DNA of 12,336 nt, from NCBI GenBank assembly GCA_964469555.1, contig CAYYAQ010000152.1:1-12336 (forward strand). Direction: 5' to 3'. Of the stretch, positions 1 to 7,832 are shown one piece after another; position 1 is the stretch's first letter; each line of letters opens with the position of its first letter. Below the pieces are notes generated by a model. That model worked only from the letters and a program-made list of their open reading frames with translations. It did no database searches and was not told where the DNA came from. The DNA comes from CAYYAQ01 sp964469555. GTDB taxonomy: Bacteria > Planctomycetota > UBA1135 > UBA2386. The position numbers and the translations under genes are program-made.

Positions 1-51
1 CACAACGGAATCTGAAAACATATTGTCCGCTTCCGTAGGAAGTTTGGCAAA

Positions 52-514
52 ATGATCCTCACAGTCCCCGCGGCGACCTTGTCTCATCTTCGCCCAAAGT
101 AAGAACAACATCGGCCTGTGCAAGCGCCTCGGTCTCGGCGTGATCACGGTGCGGCTGAGAGACTCGTTCGTGGAGGTGCACCTCGACCCCGCTGCCTACC
201 GCCCCCGAAAGAACGCCGGACGCAAGGCCCGCCTGCTGCGCGAATTCAGTCGGCGGGCCGGTGATCCCAATCGTGGGGGCGCCACCCGCAAGGGGATCGT
301 CACCGCGTATCGACAGGACGCCTTGCGGTGTGCGGGGTGCCTGTCCCGCAACGGCCCGACGAAGGGGGCTGTCGTCGCGAAGGAGACGGCGGTCGCGAAA
401 GCCACACGGATCATGGCCGACGACCACTACGGCTGGTTCGAACGGGTCGAGACCGGCATCTACGCGTTGACCCCGAACGGTTCCGACGCGCTGGTAGCCT
501 ACGGCGAACCATGA
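52..514 (+). pseudogene. DUF2161-family protein, C-terminal half, frameshifted and 5'-truncated
   Basis: The translation from the GTG at 140 to the TAG-side stop at 514 matches what I know of the C-terminal part of DUF2161 proteins (predicted PD-(D/E)XK-type phosphodiesterases): a VEVHLDP segment, then YRPRK, an arginine-rich LLREF stretch, GDPN..GG.TR, IVTAYRQDALRCA, GPTKG, and ATRIMADDHYGWFERV..GIYALTP near the end. Family similarity continues upstream of 140 (NNIGLCKRLGLG, 104-139), so the GTG is not the true start. The match then jumps frame: 58-99 reads LTVPAATLSHLRPK in the other frame, and removing the T at 100 joins the two parts as ...LRPKKNNIGL.... Before about 52 the sequence turns AT-rich and no family match is visible. 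The N-terminal half, where the nuclease motif would lie, is absent. It is therefore a dead remnant, unless the first part lies intact outside the window and the T is a sequencing error. The family assignment is from memory of its motifs; its biological role is not established. Confidence 0.75.
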
Positions 515-526
515 GAGTTGGCGCGA

Positions 527-549
527 TCGCAGCCGCGACCAGGCTGCGA
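527..549. terminator. Stem-loop between convergent genes, possible terminator
   Basis: TCGCAGCC (527-534) and GGCTGCGA (542-549) form a perfect 8-bp stem with a 7-base loop. It lies 12 bases after the stop of the DUF2161 remnant and about 85 bases after the stop of the convergent kinase gene, where a bidirectional terminator would be expected. There is no T-tract on either side, so intrinsic termination is doubtful. It could instead be an mRNA 3' end stabiliser or chance. Confidence 0.35.
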
Positions 550-634
550 CGGTGCTCCTTGCACGCGATCCTCATTCCGTTCGTCGACGTGATGATTTTT
601 CGAGAAGCTACCGGGGGGCAACGGAGACACCTGT

Positions 635-3600
635 CTATTCGTCGATGTCCAGGGCGAGGGATACGCAGTGCAGAAGATCGGCGGCCGTGAAAGGCTTGGT
701 GAGGCACCCGACAAAGCCCTGTTCTTGGCAATCGTCCAGCGTTGCTTCCGATGAGTAACCGCTTGACAGGATGACTCGAGCATCCTTGTCGAACTTGGCG
801 ATGATGGATGTGGCCTCGAGGCCTCCCATCTTTCCAGGTATGGTTAGATCCATGATTACTGCGTCAAATGGGTGACCATCCTGATGGGCCTCTTCGTAGA
901 GGCGCGTTGCGACACTGCCATCCGCCGCCTCTACGACGGTACAACCGGCTCGTTCGAGAATCTTGCGGATGATCCTGCGTATGGCTTCCTCGTCGTCCAT
1001 CACGAGTAGGCTTGTTTGCGATAGCTTGGCTACCGGGATGGTTGATGGGGGAGTCGGCAGTGAGGGCGCACTTTCGTGGCAGGCCGGCAACGTGATCCGG
1101 AAGGTCGTGCCGGTACCCACTTGGGATTCCACCGTCAGGGTCCCGCTGTGCCGCTGGATGATCGAGAACGCTGTTGTCAATCCGATCCCGTTGCCGGTGC
1201 CCTTGGTCGAAAAATACGGCTCAAAAATGCGGTCCAGGATCTCAGGAGGAATGCCGGGACCCTCATCGGCAATTTCGATCACGACGACTTTTTCGGTGGG
1301 AGAGTGTTGTTCATTCCTCGCCTGGATCCGAACCGTGCCACCGCTTGTCATGGCTTGCCGGGCATTGATCATGATGTTGTTGATGACCTGACTGATCTGG
1401 CCGGTATCCACGTTGACGGTCAGGAGACCGTCAGCAATCGTGCATTCGGATTGGACAGACGTTCCCCGTAGACTGAATCGCGCACATTCCTCGATGACGC
1501 TGCCAATGGACGAGGGCTTCTTGATTGGAGCACCACCACGGGAAAACGTCAGCAGTTGGGAAGCAAGCGCCCGTGCCTTTTCGGAAGCAGCACCGATGTC
1601 ACGAATGGATGCGTGACCTTGCGGCGCGATCTTTGCGTCACTTTCCAAGAGCGAGATGTTTGCCGTGATCGAAGTGAGGAGGTTGTTGAAATCGTGAGCG
1701 ATCCCGCCGGCGAGGAGTCCGAGGGATTCCAGGCGGAGCAGCTTTTCCTGTTCACGTTCCATCTTTCTGATCGCGGTTGTCTGAGTCGAGACCTCCTGGC
1801 GCAACCAGCGCGAATACCGCCGCTGTAGTATCCACCCGACGAGCACGGTGACCATCAGCAGGAAGGCAGCGGAATAGGCTGCGATGAACCAGCCACGCAA
1901 CCAGAAGGGCGCCTGGATGCGAAGGACAGCGGAGCTCACCACGGGACTTTGCCGACCGTTCACGTCGATAGCCCGCATGTGCAGTTGGTAGTCTCCGGCT
2001 GGTAGGTTGGTGTAACGGATTTGACGCGATGGTAGTGAGTGGGGCTTTGACCAGCCGGAATCCCAGCCCTGCAATCGACTCTCGATGAGCAGGCTGTCTT
2101 CGTTTACGAATGAGATCGCTGTGAACTCGAACGTGAGAGACCGGGTCTTGCTCGAAAGCGTATGACTCTCGAGGAGGTCGTAGAATTCTCCGTTCGCTTC
2201 CACCTCATCGAGGGTGATGGTGGGGCCGTGATCGGGAGTGGTATCGAAGCGTTTATCGAAGACGTTGATACCGCGGTCCGTACCGAACCAGACACGCCCA
2301 TCCTTGCTGATCATGGCAGCGCCACGATTGCATTCCTGGCCGAGGATTCCATCAGACGAATCAAATGATCGAAGCTTGTGCTTGTTCCAGCAGTGGATCC
2401 CGACATCGGATCCGATCCAGAGCTGTCCCTTGGAGTCCTCGGTCAAGGCGTAGATTGGTCGGTCCAAGGGGGGATGCTGGGAGACAATGAGCTGGCCTTG
2501 GCTGTTCACACGCGCAAGGCCTTTTCGTGTCCCTACCCAGATCACTCCCTCTGAGTCGCGAAGTATCGTGTAGGTATTGCGAAGTTCGAAATCGGCACTG
2601 GTCCAATGGCTCGTCGCGTCGCCGGACAGAGCGAACACACCCTGGTTCGTGGTTGCAACGAGTAGCTCGTTGTCCCGACCCTTGGTGAGTTTTCTTATCT
2701 GGTTTGGTTCAGACGCCTTGGTCAGCAGGACCCTTTGCCAGGACGTCTTGTCATACCGGTAGAGACCGTAGTCCGTCCCGACCCATAGAAAGTCCCCAGC
2801 ATCCGCTGTTTTTACCGCGACGAGGGATCCCCTGGATGCGTTGTGAGGGTAGTCGATCGAGCCGTCCGGGTACATCACCCCTAGACCGCTATATCCAGCA
2901 GCGAACCACAGCTTGCCGGAGGCGTCTTCTTCCAGGTCCATGATGCGATTGGTTACCGAACCCGGCGATAGGATGATCGTCTTGGTGTCGGGTCCGAATT
3001 GCGTCATGCCGCCACCATGACCGAGGATGATGGTGCCGTCGGACCGCTGGAAAGCAGCGGTCACCTCGTCGGAAAGCAATCCGTTGGTTCGGTCGTAGGA
3101 TTGGATCCGCCTGGAGGTCAGCTTGTTGGCGCCGCGGGGTCCGCAAATCCAGACATTGCCCTCGCGGTCACGCATGGCGCATGTCATGGCCTGAGTGTTC
3201 AGCCCACTTTCTTCTACACTCAGTGCTTGAAAGCCGGTGATCGGGTTGAAGTAGTAGGTCCCAGACGCGTTGCCGAGGTAGATGCCGCCTGCAAGGTCCG
3301 CGACACTCGGGCAATCGTATGGCGGAATCGAGCGGGAATCCGGTTTGGGCGTTGTCGGCGCGGGTGTTGGCGGAGGAGGTAGGATTGAGGGGGTCTTGGA
3401 GTTCAGACCGATGCTGGGTTTTCGATTATCGATGCCGTCCAGGCGGGCAATCCACGCGTTACCGACTAGCCACAGGCTCTCTGCGCGCGGGGCGAGCGCC
3501 AAGCTGATGATTGGGGTGCCGGGAAGTTCGAGGTCCCATGCGTTCCATGTGCTGGATTGTAGATTGAATTCCAGCAGTCCTCGATCGGATCCGATGAAGC

Positions 3601-4177
3601 AGCGTTCGGAGACCATCGCCGCTGCCCGGAACTTGCTGCGGGGAGTCGGCGGAGGCACGGTCCTCCAGGATTTCCCATCGAACAGATGAAGTTGGCCAGC
3701 CTTGGCTACGACGACAAGATGGCTTGACTCGTCCTGCCTGATCATGAACAGCGCTACTGAGCGCGACGACAGGATGGGAGCCCTGGTCAGGATCGTCCAT
3801 GTTCCTCCAGATCGGCGCCAACAATCGTGCCCGACGAAGACCACGAGATTGTTGTCATGGCCCGCGGCGAGGCGCCACGCGCGTGCGGGCTCGGCGGGGA
3901 ATGGCGTCTCAGTGCTCCAGTGCGCACCGTCGTAGAAGGCAACGCCGCGCTGGGTGAGGAAAACCACGGTTCCGGATTCAAGTTGGGCACATGCCTGGAT
4001 GCTGTGATCGGGTAGACCGTCAGCCACCGAATAGCCGCGGATGTTCAATCGCTGGGCGTGGGTCCAGGGCGCCAGCGCTGCGCATACAACCACCAGTAGC
4101 GCCGACCAGTGGAATGCGCCGAAAACCGCTGGCCGCTTCTCGAAACCGAGATCAGTGCGTTTCGTCCGAGGTGTCAT
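635..4177 (-). CDS. Hybrid sensor histidine kinase with two-component propeller, Y_Y_Y domain and C-terminal receiver
   Basis: This is a membrane sensor of about 1180 residues. Residues 1-42 look like a signal peptide (basic n-region, hydrophobic LLVVVCAALA, ending THAQ). Residues 43-670 hold propeller repeats of the Reg_prop type, opening with SVADGLPDHS and showing blades such as GTDYGLYRYD, GTRKGLARV, GSDVGIHCW and GTDRGINVFD. A proline-rich insert sits near 260-290. A Y_Y_Y-like beta domain (about 678-741, RYTNLPAGDYQLHMRA) precedes one transmembrane helix (about 757-786). HisKA carries GGIAHDFNNLLT with phospho-acceptor His828. HATPase shows the N box (INNIMINARQAM), G1 (DEGPGIP) and G2 (GTGNGIGL). 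The receiver (about 1053-1175) has the acidic pair in MDDEE, acceptor Asp1110 in VIMDLT and Lys1161 in TKPF, so all key residues are present. I chose the ATG at 4177 because it puts the signal peptide at the N-terminus; an in-frame GTG at 4249 would add 24 unlikely residues. Neither start has a clear ribosome binding site. There is no DNA-binding domain, so a separate phosphotransfer or regulator partner is expected; none is in the window. The ligand is unknown; related propeller/Y_Y_Y sensors in Bacteroides respond to glycans. Confidence 0.93.
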   Translation of the reverse strand: MTPRTKRTDLGFEKRPAVFGAFHWSALLVVVCAALAPWTHAQRLNIRGYSVADGLPDHSIQACAQLESGTVVFLTQRGVAFYDGAHWSTETPFPAEPARAWRLAAGHDNNLVVFVGHDCWRRSGGTWTILTRAPILSSRSVALFMIRQDESSHLVVVAKAGQLHLFDGKSWRTVPPPTPRSKFRAAAMVSERCFIGSDRGLLEFNLQSSTWNAWDLELPGTPIISLALAPRAESLWLVGNAWIARLDGIDNRKPSIGLNSKTPSILPPPPTPAPTTPKPDSRSIPPYDCPSVADLAGGIYLGNASGTYYFNPITGFQALSVEESGLNTQAMTCAMRDREGNVWICGPRGANKLTSRRIQSYDRTNGLLSDEVTAAFQRSDGTIILGHGGGMTQFGPDTKTIILSPGSVTNRIMDLEEDASGKLWFAAGYSGLGVMYPDGSIDYPHNASRGSLVAVKTADAGDFLWVGTDYGLYRYDKTSWQRVLLTKASEPNQIRKLTKGRDNELLVATTNQGVFALSGDATSHWTSADFELRNTYTILRDSEGVIWVGTRKGLARVNSQGQLIVSQHPPLDRPIYALTEDSKGQLWIGSDVGIHCWNKHKLRSFDSSDGILGQECNRGAAMISKDGRVWFGTDRGINVFDKRFDTTPDHGPTITLDEVEANGEFYDLLESHTLSSKTRSLTFEFTAISFVNEDSLLIESRLQGWDSGWSKPHSLPSRQIRYTNLPAGDYQLHMRAIDVNGRQSPVVSSAVLRIQAPFWLRGWFIAAYSAAFLLMVTVLVGWILQRRYSRWLRQEVSTQTTAIRKMEREQEKLLRLESLGLLAGGIAHDFNNLLTSITANISLLESDAKIAPQGHASIRDIGAASEKARALASQLLTFSRGGAPIKKPSSIGSVIEECARFSLRGTSVQSECTIADGLLTVNVDTGQISQVINNIMINARQAMTSGGTVRIQARNEQHSPTEKVVVIEIADEGPGIPPEILDRIFEPYFSTKGTGNGIGLTTAFSIIQRHSGTLTVESQVGTGTTFRITLPACHESAPSLPTPPSTIPVAKLSQTSLLVMDDEEAIRRIIRKILERAGCTVVEAADGSVATRLYEEAHQDGHPFDAVIMDLTIPGKMGGLEATSIIAKFDKDARVILSSGYSSEATLDDCQEQGFVGCLTKPFTAADLLHCVSLALDIDE

Positions 4178-4200
4178 GGGGGCGTCGATGATTCCGCGGA

Positions 4201-4228
4201 GACCCCTGTCATGACAGACTCTGGGGTC
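4201..4228. promoter_or_regulatory. Nested inverted repeat upstream of the kinase gene, candidate operator
   Basis: CTGTCATGACAG at 4206-4217 is a perfect 12-bp palindrome. GACCCC (4201-4206) and GGGGTC (4223-4228) form an outer 6-bp inverted repeat around it. It starts 24 bases upstream of the kinase ATG at 4177. The perfect dyad is typical of dimeric repressor sites, but it could equally be a hairpin in the 5' leader. No regulator can be named from the sequence. Confidence 0.4.
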
Positions 4229-4236
4229 GCGGTGAG

Positions 4237-4263
4237 CTGGCCAGGCCACGTATCTGCACGTGG
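4237..4263. repeat. Further inverted repeats upstream of the kinase gene
   Basis: CTGGCCAG (4237-4244) is an 8-bp palindrome. Immediately next to it CCACGT (4246-4251) and ACGTGG (4258-4263) form a 6-bp stem with a 6-base loop. Together with the dyad at 4201-4228 this gives three inverted repeats within 63 bases. They may be leader structure or protein sites; each alone could be chance. Confidence 0.3.
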
Positions 4264-4795
4264 GCGGACCACATTACACCTCCATCAGGAACCGTGCAGA
4301 AGATCCGTCCGACGTGATATTCGACCGCGCCCGACTTGCCACCCTGGAAACACGCAGCCAACGGTCCGCGCATGCCCGCGCAATGCAGGCTGTTTGCGAT
4401 TTCAGTGATGAGAATCTCAGTGAGGGTGGCATTCAGTTAGCGAGATGAAGGCATCGCCACTCATCGCCGGTTCAGAGGACCAACGCGATGATGAGAGCCG
4501 AATTTCCAACCCTTCCCCTGACGTAAGGCATTGCTCAGTCACTCGTCCAGTGGTATCTGGCGGTGACCGATCGACTCGGGATGGAGTGGAGATCTGGTCT
4601 CGCGAGTTCTGCGAGCCGCGGCCCGTTCAACTCCGTGGGATGGGACCTGGTCTTGCACTGGCGGAGCGAAGCTGACCGGGCTGTTCTTCTTGTGCACCGT
4701 CCGCTTGTTGTCGAAGACCGAGATCGCACCGTGTCGAAGCGGCCGCTGTTGACGAACGTCCTCATCACCTCGATCACGAACTAGGAGAGAGACCC
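4264..4795. other. Intergenic region without a recognisable gene
   Basis: This gap separates the divergently read kinase gene and the signal-peptide ORF at 4796. Several short ORFs exist on both strands (for example 4445-4675 and 4563-4784 on plus, 4535-4777 on minus) but none has a recognisable motif or a good ribosome binding site, and their composition looks like chance reading of GC-rich DNA. A minus-strand TGTAAT (4278 to 4273) could be a -10 box for the kinase gene, but no matching -35 box is seen. Promoters for both flanking genes should lie here. Confidence 0.5.
4783..4787 (+). promoter_or_regulatory. Strong Shine-Dalgarno for the ORF at 4796
   Basis: AGGAG ends 8 bases before the ATG at 4796, within the purine-rich run AGGAGAGAGA. 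It is one of the two best ribosome binding sites in the window; the large intact genes have weaker ones or none. Its quality is the main reason to take the short downstream ORF seriously. Confidence 0.6.
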
Positions 4796-5086
4796 ATGAT
4801 CACCTGTTCCTCACCGCGTCGCGACATCGCAAGGGTCGCCGTTCGCCTGTTCGCGCTCGGAACCCTCATCCTTGCGTGCATTGTTGGAGGCATCCGAGCG
4901 CAGACACTGGTGCAGACGATCGGCTCAGAGCTGTTCGGGGTCAGTAGAGATCCCGGCTCGGCTGCCTCATCCGCCGGTAGCCCTCTCGACGTCCGGGGCG
5001 CGGATTCCTACGATATAATCCGCTCCGTCCCGTCGTTTTTGGTGACTGACCCATGCTCCGTTGTCTCAGCCTCCCACTCGCCGTAG
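4796..5086 (+). CDS. Short secreted-protein ORF, probable 5' stump of a lost gene
   Basis: The 96-residue ORF has a strong Shine-Dalgarno and a convincing signal peptide: basic n-region with several Arg (about 1-17), hydrophobic core LFALGTLILACIVGG, and a cleavage-like IRAQ near residue 36. About 15 plausible residues follow (TLVQTIGSELFGVSRD), a start resembling planctomycete secreted proteins that open with QTLV.TI. After that the sequence becomes Ser/Gly-rich without pattern, runs through the promoter region of the next gene and ends 34 bases inside it in another frame. The most likely reading is the 5' end of a secreted-protein gene whose body was lost by deletion or recombination. It could instead be a genuine small secreted protein. 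No function can be assigned. Confidence 0.4.
   Translation: MITCSSPRRDIARVAVRLFALGTLILACIVGGIRAQTLVQTIGSELFGVSRDPGSAASSAGSPLDVRGADSYDIIRSVPSFLVTDPCSVVSASHSP
5014..5019 (+). promoter_or_regulatory. Candidate -10 box of the metalloprotease gene
   Basis: A perfect TATAAT lies in otherwise GC-rich DNA, 33 bases before the ATG at 5053, giving a leader of about 25 bases. No good -35 box is found 16-18 bases upstream, so this rests on the -10 match alone. Confidence 0.35.
5041..5045 (+). promoter_or_regulatory. Ribosome binding site of the metalloprotease gene
   Basis: GGTGA matches the 3' part of the Shine-Dalgarno consensus and is spaced 7 bases from the ATG at 5053. It supports that start, which also places the signal peptide at the N-terminus. 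Confidence 0.5.
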
Positions 5087-7641
5087 TTCTTGTCCTCGCG
5101 CCGTGGGCCCCGGCTCAGACCTCCAGCTTCTCGCATACCGTCAAGTACGGAACCACGTCCTACGTCGCGGACTTCAAGCAGCACTCCGCGCGGGGACCGA
5201 ACCTGTCGATCCAGGTCCAGCAAGCCAACGGGGCGTTCGTCACGCACAAGCCGGGCGCGGCGCGTACCTACATCGGCACGCTTCGCGGGGTTCCCGGCGC
5301 GATGGCCAGCGCGCTGCGTCGCGCCAACGGACCCACGTACTACCACGTGCTGTTCGAAGACGGTGCCGAGTGGATCAACAGCGGAGGCGCAACGCAGCTG
5401 CGCACCCATGCAAACTGGACGCCCGCCTACCCGTCCCTCGTGACCGGTTCTGGTGGTGCGGGGTCCGACGTCTGGGCCGCCGAGGTCGGGGTCGACCTTC
5501 CATACAGTCAGTACTCGGTCGACAACAACGTCGATGCCGCGCTCGAGATGATCGAGCACTCCGTCAACACGGTGAACCTCATCTACCTGCGCGACGCGAG
5601 CATCCTCCACCGCCTCGGGCGGGTGGTGATCCGTGCGAACGCAGCGCGGGATCCGTACTCCGGCATGACCACCACGAAGGCGCTCCTCGGCGAGCTGCGC
5701 AACCAGTGGAACAATGTTCTGCCGCGCGGCACGCACGATGCCGGGCTCATCGCGACCTCGGCCACGGGTGGGGGGCTGGCGTACGTCGGGGTGATCGGCA
5801 GCGCCAACTACTGCTACTCCTCCAATGGAGCGTCCAAGGAGGGTGACTTCACGGTCGTCTGGCGCCACGAGATCGGACACAACTGGTCGCTCGGTCACTA
5901 CGACGGCGGCACGCCGGAGGGCAGGACCATCAACTCCGGCAACGCGCTGTCCCGAATGTCCGGCGCGGAGCAGGCGAAGGCCATTGCCCACCGCAACGCG
6001 CGCACGCACTTCCTCGACAAGCTCGGTCCGCACCCGGCGCCGATTCCGCCCCGCGCCAGCCTCGACCGCGCCTCCTTCGCGCCGCAGACCGCGCACACGA
6101 TCGATGTCCTCGACAACGACCACGACGCCAACGGCGAGTCGATCCGGATCGCATCCTTCGACACGCGCACGCTGCTGGGCGGTTCGGTCGCGCGGTCTCC
6201 GGGTACGGGCCCCGGCGGACGCGACGAGCTGCTCTACACGCCGCCGGCGGGTATCCCCTGGCGGCCGGACCTCTTCCGCTACCGCATCGTGGACTCTGCC
6301 GGCCGCGAGGGGCTGGGTAACGTGATCACGCGGATCGTGCTCGACACCGACCTGCTCGCCCACTTCGCGATGGACGAAGGGACCGGTACGACCGCGAAGG
6401 ACTCGTCGTCTTATCTGCGCCACGCCTCCCTCGACAGCGGACCGACATGGGGTGCCGGCCGCCTCGGCGGTGGCATCACCTTCGACGGCGTCGACGACAA
6501 GCTCGTCGCTGCGGCCCTCGATCAGGCGACCGCCAGCTTCACGGTCACCGGTTGGGTGAAGCGCAGCGGCACGCAGGCGACGTGGGCCGGAATCGTCTTC
6601 TGCCGCGGCGGCGGCACCTTGGCCGGCTTCTGTTTCGGCGCGACCAACGATCTGCGCTACCACTGGGACGGCGGCCATTTTACGTGGAACTCCGGCCTCG
6701 TCGTTCCCGACAACACCTGGACCTTCGTCGCGCTCACGGTCACACCCTCCGCTGCGACGATCTACATGGATCCGGGCACGGGCATGAAGTCCGCGACGCA
6801 CACCGTTGCGCACCCAGTCGAACCCTTCGATGCCCCTCTCACGATCGGCTGCGATCCTTACAACAACTCCCGTTGGTTCAAGGGAACGTTGGACGACATA
6901 CGTGTCTATCGCCGAGCCTTGACCCGGTCCGAAGTTGCGGCGGCCGCAGCCGGACTCGGCAGCGCCGCCAACCCGGTCCCGGGACATATCACCAGCCACA
7001 GCTCGAACCGACTCCTGCTGACGTGGACCTCCTCGCCCGCCGCCAAGAACCACCGCGTCTATTTCTCGCGGAACTACAGCGAGGTTCGCGACGGACGCGC
7101 GGCGGCCAACAAAGGGCTCAGTCCGGCGAGCTTCTGGTCCACGCCGTCCCTCAGCTACGGCAGTTGGTATTGGCGCATCGACACCACGGACGGCAAGAGC
7201 TGGGCGAAGGGTCCGGTGTGGACCTTCAAGATCGCTCCGAGCATGATCACGCCGCTCGTGCAGGAGTACGGCGCGGGATGCCAGGGATCGAACTTGTCGG
7301 TGCCACGGCTCTCGACGACGTCGTCGCCGCGGATCGGCGCCGCCTTCACGTTCCAGGTCACCGCCGCCAAGCGGAGTTCGAGCGGCGCCTTCTTCTTCGC
7401 CCAGGGCGCGGCCTACGTCGCGCTCGGCGGCTGCCATCTCCTGGTCGGTTCGCCGATGCTCCCCAGTCCGGGGGTGCCGACCGATGCGAACGGCCGCAGC
7501 GCCCTGCGCTTGACGATCCCGTTGAGTTCGGCCTTACTCGGCGAACGGGTGTTCGGGCAGTTCGTCGTCAAGGATGCCGGGGGTGCGTTCTTCGGCGTCG
7601 GCGCCATGAGCAACGGGCTCCACCTGAGGATCGGTTGGTGA
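5053..7641 (+). CDS. Secreted M12B-like (reprolysin-type) zinc metalloprotease with LamG domain
   Basis: The 862-residue protein starts with a signal peptide (1-21, APA before Gln22). Residues 22-115 resemble an M12B propeptide (RTYIGTLRGVPG). The catalytic domain (about 140-320) follows the M12B plan, with NLIYLRD, DPYSGM and GGLAYVG segments. The zinc site is HEIGHNWSLGH: His272, Glu273, His276 and His282; Met302 is a Met-turn candidate. The usual metzincin Gly (position 8 of HExxHxxGxxH) is Ser279, and a Gly sits two residues later, so activity should be likely but is not certain. A cadherin/Ig-like domain with VLDNDHDANGE (331-430) follows, then a LamG/concanavalin-like domain (433-633, from LLAHFAMDEGTG to LDDIRVYRRAL), an Fn3-like domain (637-730), and a C-terminal domain (738-862) beginning YGAGCQGS, which I recognise from planctomycete secreted proteins and which may serve in secretion or anchoring. 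Predicted role: extracellular or cell-surface proteolysis; the substrate is unknown. It has its own ribosome binding site and probably its own promoter. The gene is complete. Confidence 0.9.
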   Translation: MLRCLSLPLAVVLVLAPWAPAQTSSFSHTVKYGTTSYVADFKQHSARGPNLSIQVQQANGAFVTHKPGAARTYIGTLRGVPGAMASALRRANGPTYYHVLFEDGAEWINSGGATQLRTHANWTPAYPSLVTGSGGAGSDVWAAEVGVDLPYSQYSVDNNVDAALEMIEHSVNTVNLIYLRDASILHRLGRVVIRANAARDPYSGMTTTKALLGELRNQWNNVLPRGTHDAGLIATSATGGGLAYVGVIGSANYCYSSNGASKEGDFTVVWRHEIGHNWSLGHYDGGTPEGRTINSGNALSRMSGAEQAKAIAHRNARTHFLDKLGPHPAPIPPRASLDRASFAPQTAHTIDVLDNDHDANGESIRIASFDTRTLLGGSVARSPGTGPGGRDELLYTPPAGIPWRPDLFRYRIVDSAGREGLGNVITRIVLDTDLLAHFAMDEGTGTTAKDSSSYLRHASLDSGPTWGAGRLGGGITFDGVDDKLVAAALDQATASFTVTGWVKRSGTQATWAGIVFCRGGGTLAGFCFGATNDLRYHWDGGHFTWNSGLVVPDNTWTFVALTVTPSAATIYMDPGTGMKSATHTVAHPVEPFDAPLTIGCDPYNNSRWFKGTLDDIRVYRRALTRSEVAAAAAGLGSAANPVPGHITSHSSNRLLLTWTSSPAAKNHRVYFSRNYSEVRDGRAAANKGLSPASFWSTPSLSYGSWYWRIDTTDGKSWAKGPVWTFKIAPSMITPLVQEYGAGCQGSNLSVPRLSTTSSPRIGAAFTFQVTAAKRSSSGAFFFAQGAAYVALGGCHLLVGSPMLPSPGVPTDANGRSALRLTIPLSSALLGERVFGQFVVKDAGGAFFGVGAMSNGLHLRIGW

Positions 7642-7733
7642 ATTCAGTAGCACGAGGAACCGAGGAGTTCGACTCGAGCGAGTCACGCGACGCGTAGTAC
7701 GGCAGTTCTAGTTTGAGCGATGGTCGGCAGGTG

Positions 7734-7832
7734 ATGATCGGTCGGATCCTGTTGCACCTGGGAGAGCCTGTGGAACTGCCCGAGGTGGCACCGGCGCGTT
7801 CGCCACCGGGTGGGGGATGGCTGTTCAGATAG
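7734..7832 (+). pseudogene. IS91-like transposase, last 32 codons (copy 1)
   Basis: The reading frame from the ATG at 7734 to the TAG at 7832 encodes IGRILLHLGEPVELPEV followed by a proline/glycine-rich tail ending GGGWLFR. It is identical in protein sequence to the end of the fragment at 10257-10475, with two synonymous changes visible (CCT/CCC and CCC/CCT in the EPVELPE segment). The zinc-ribbon-like part present in copy 2 is missing, so this is a shorter remnant. It is non-functional on its own. Confidence 0.75.

Noticed and set aside
4178..4249. GTG at 4249 as kinase start
   Set aside because: It adds 24 residues before the signal peptide and spans the inverted-repeat cluster; the ATG at 4177 fits better.
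4273..4278. Minus-strand TGTAAT as kinase -10 box
   Set aside because: Good -10 match but no -35 box at 16-18 bases; too weak to list as a feature of its own.
4535..4784. Overlapping short ORFs on both strands
   Set aside because: No recognisable family, no good ribosome binding site, and neither strand stands out; read as chance.
5008..7437. 809-residue minus-strand ORF
   Set aside because: It is antisense to the metalloprotease gene, rich in Arg, Gly and Val, and has no recognisable domain; a common artefact of GC-rich codon use.
7671..7684. GACTC/GAGTC hairpin after the metalloprotease gene as terminator
   Set aside because: The stem is only 5 bp with a 4-base loop and no T-tract follows.
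6447..7697. 416-residue plus-strand ORF
   Set aside because: Out-of-frame shadow of the metalloprotease, extremely Arg-rich.
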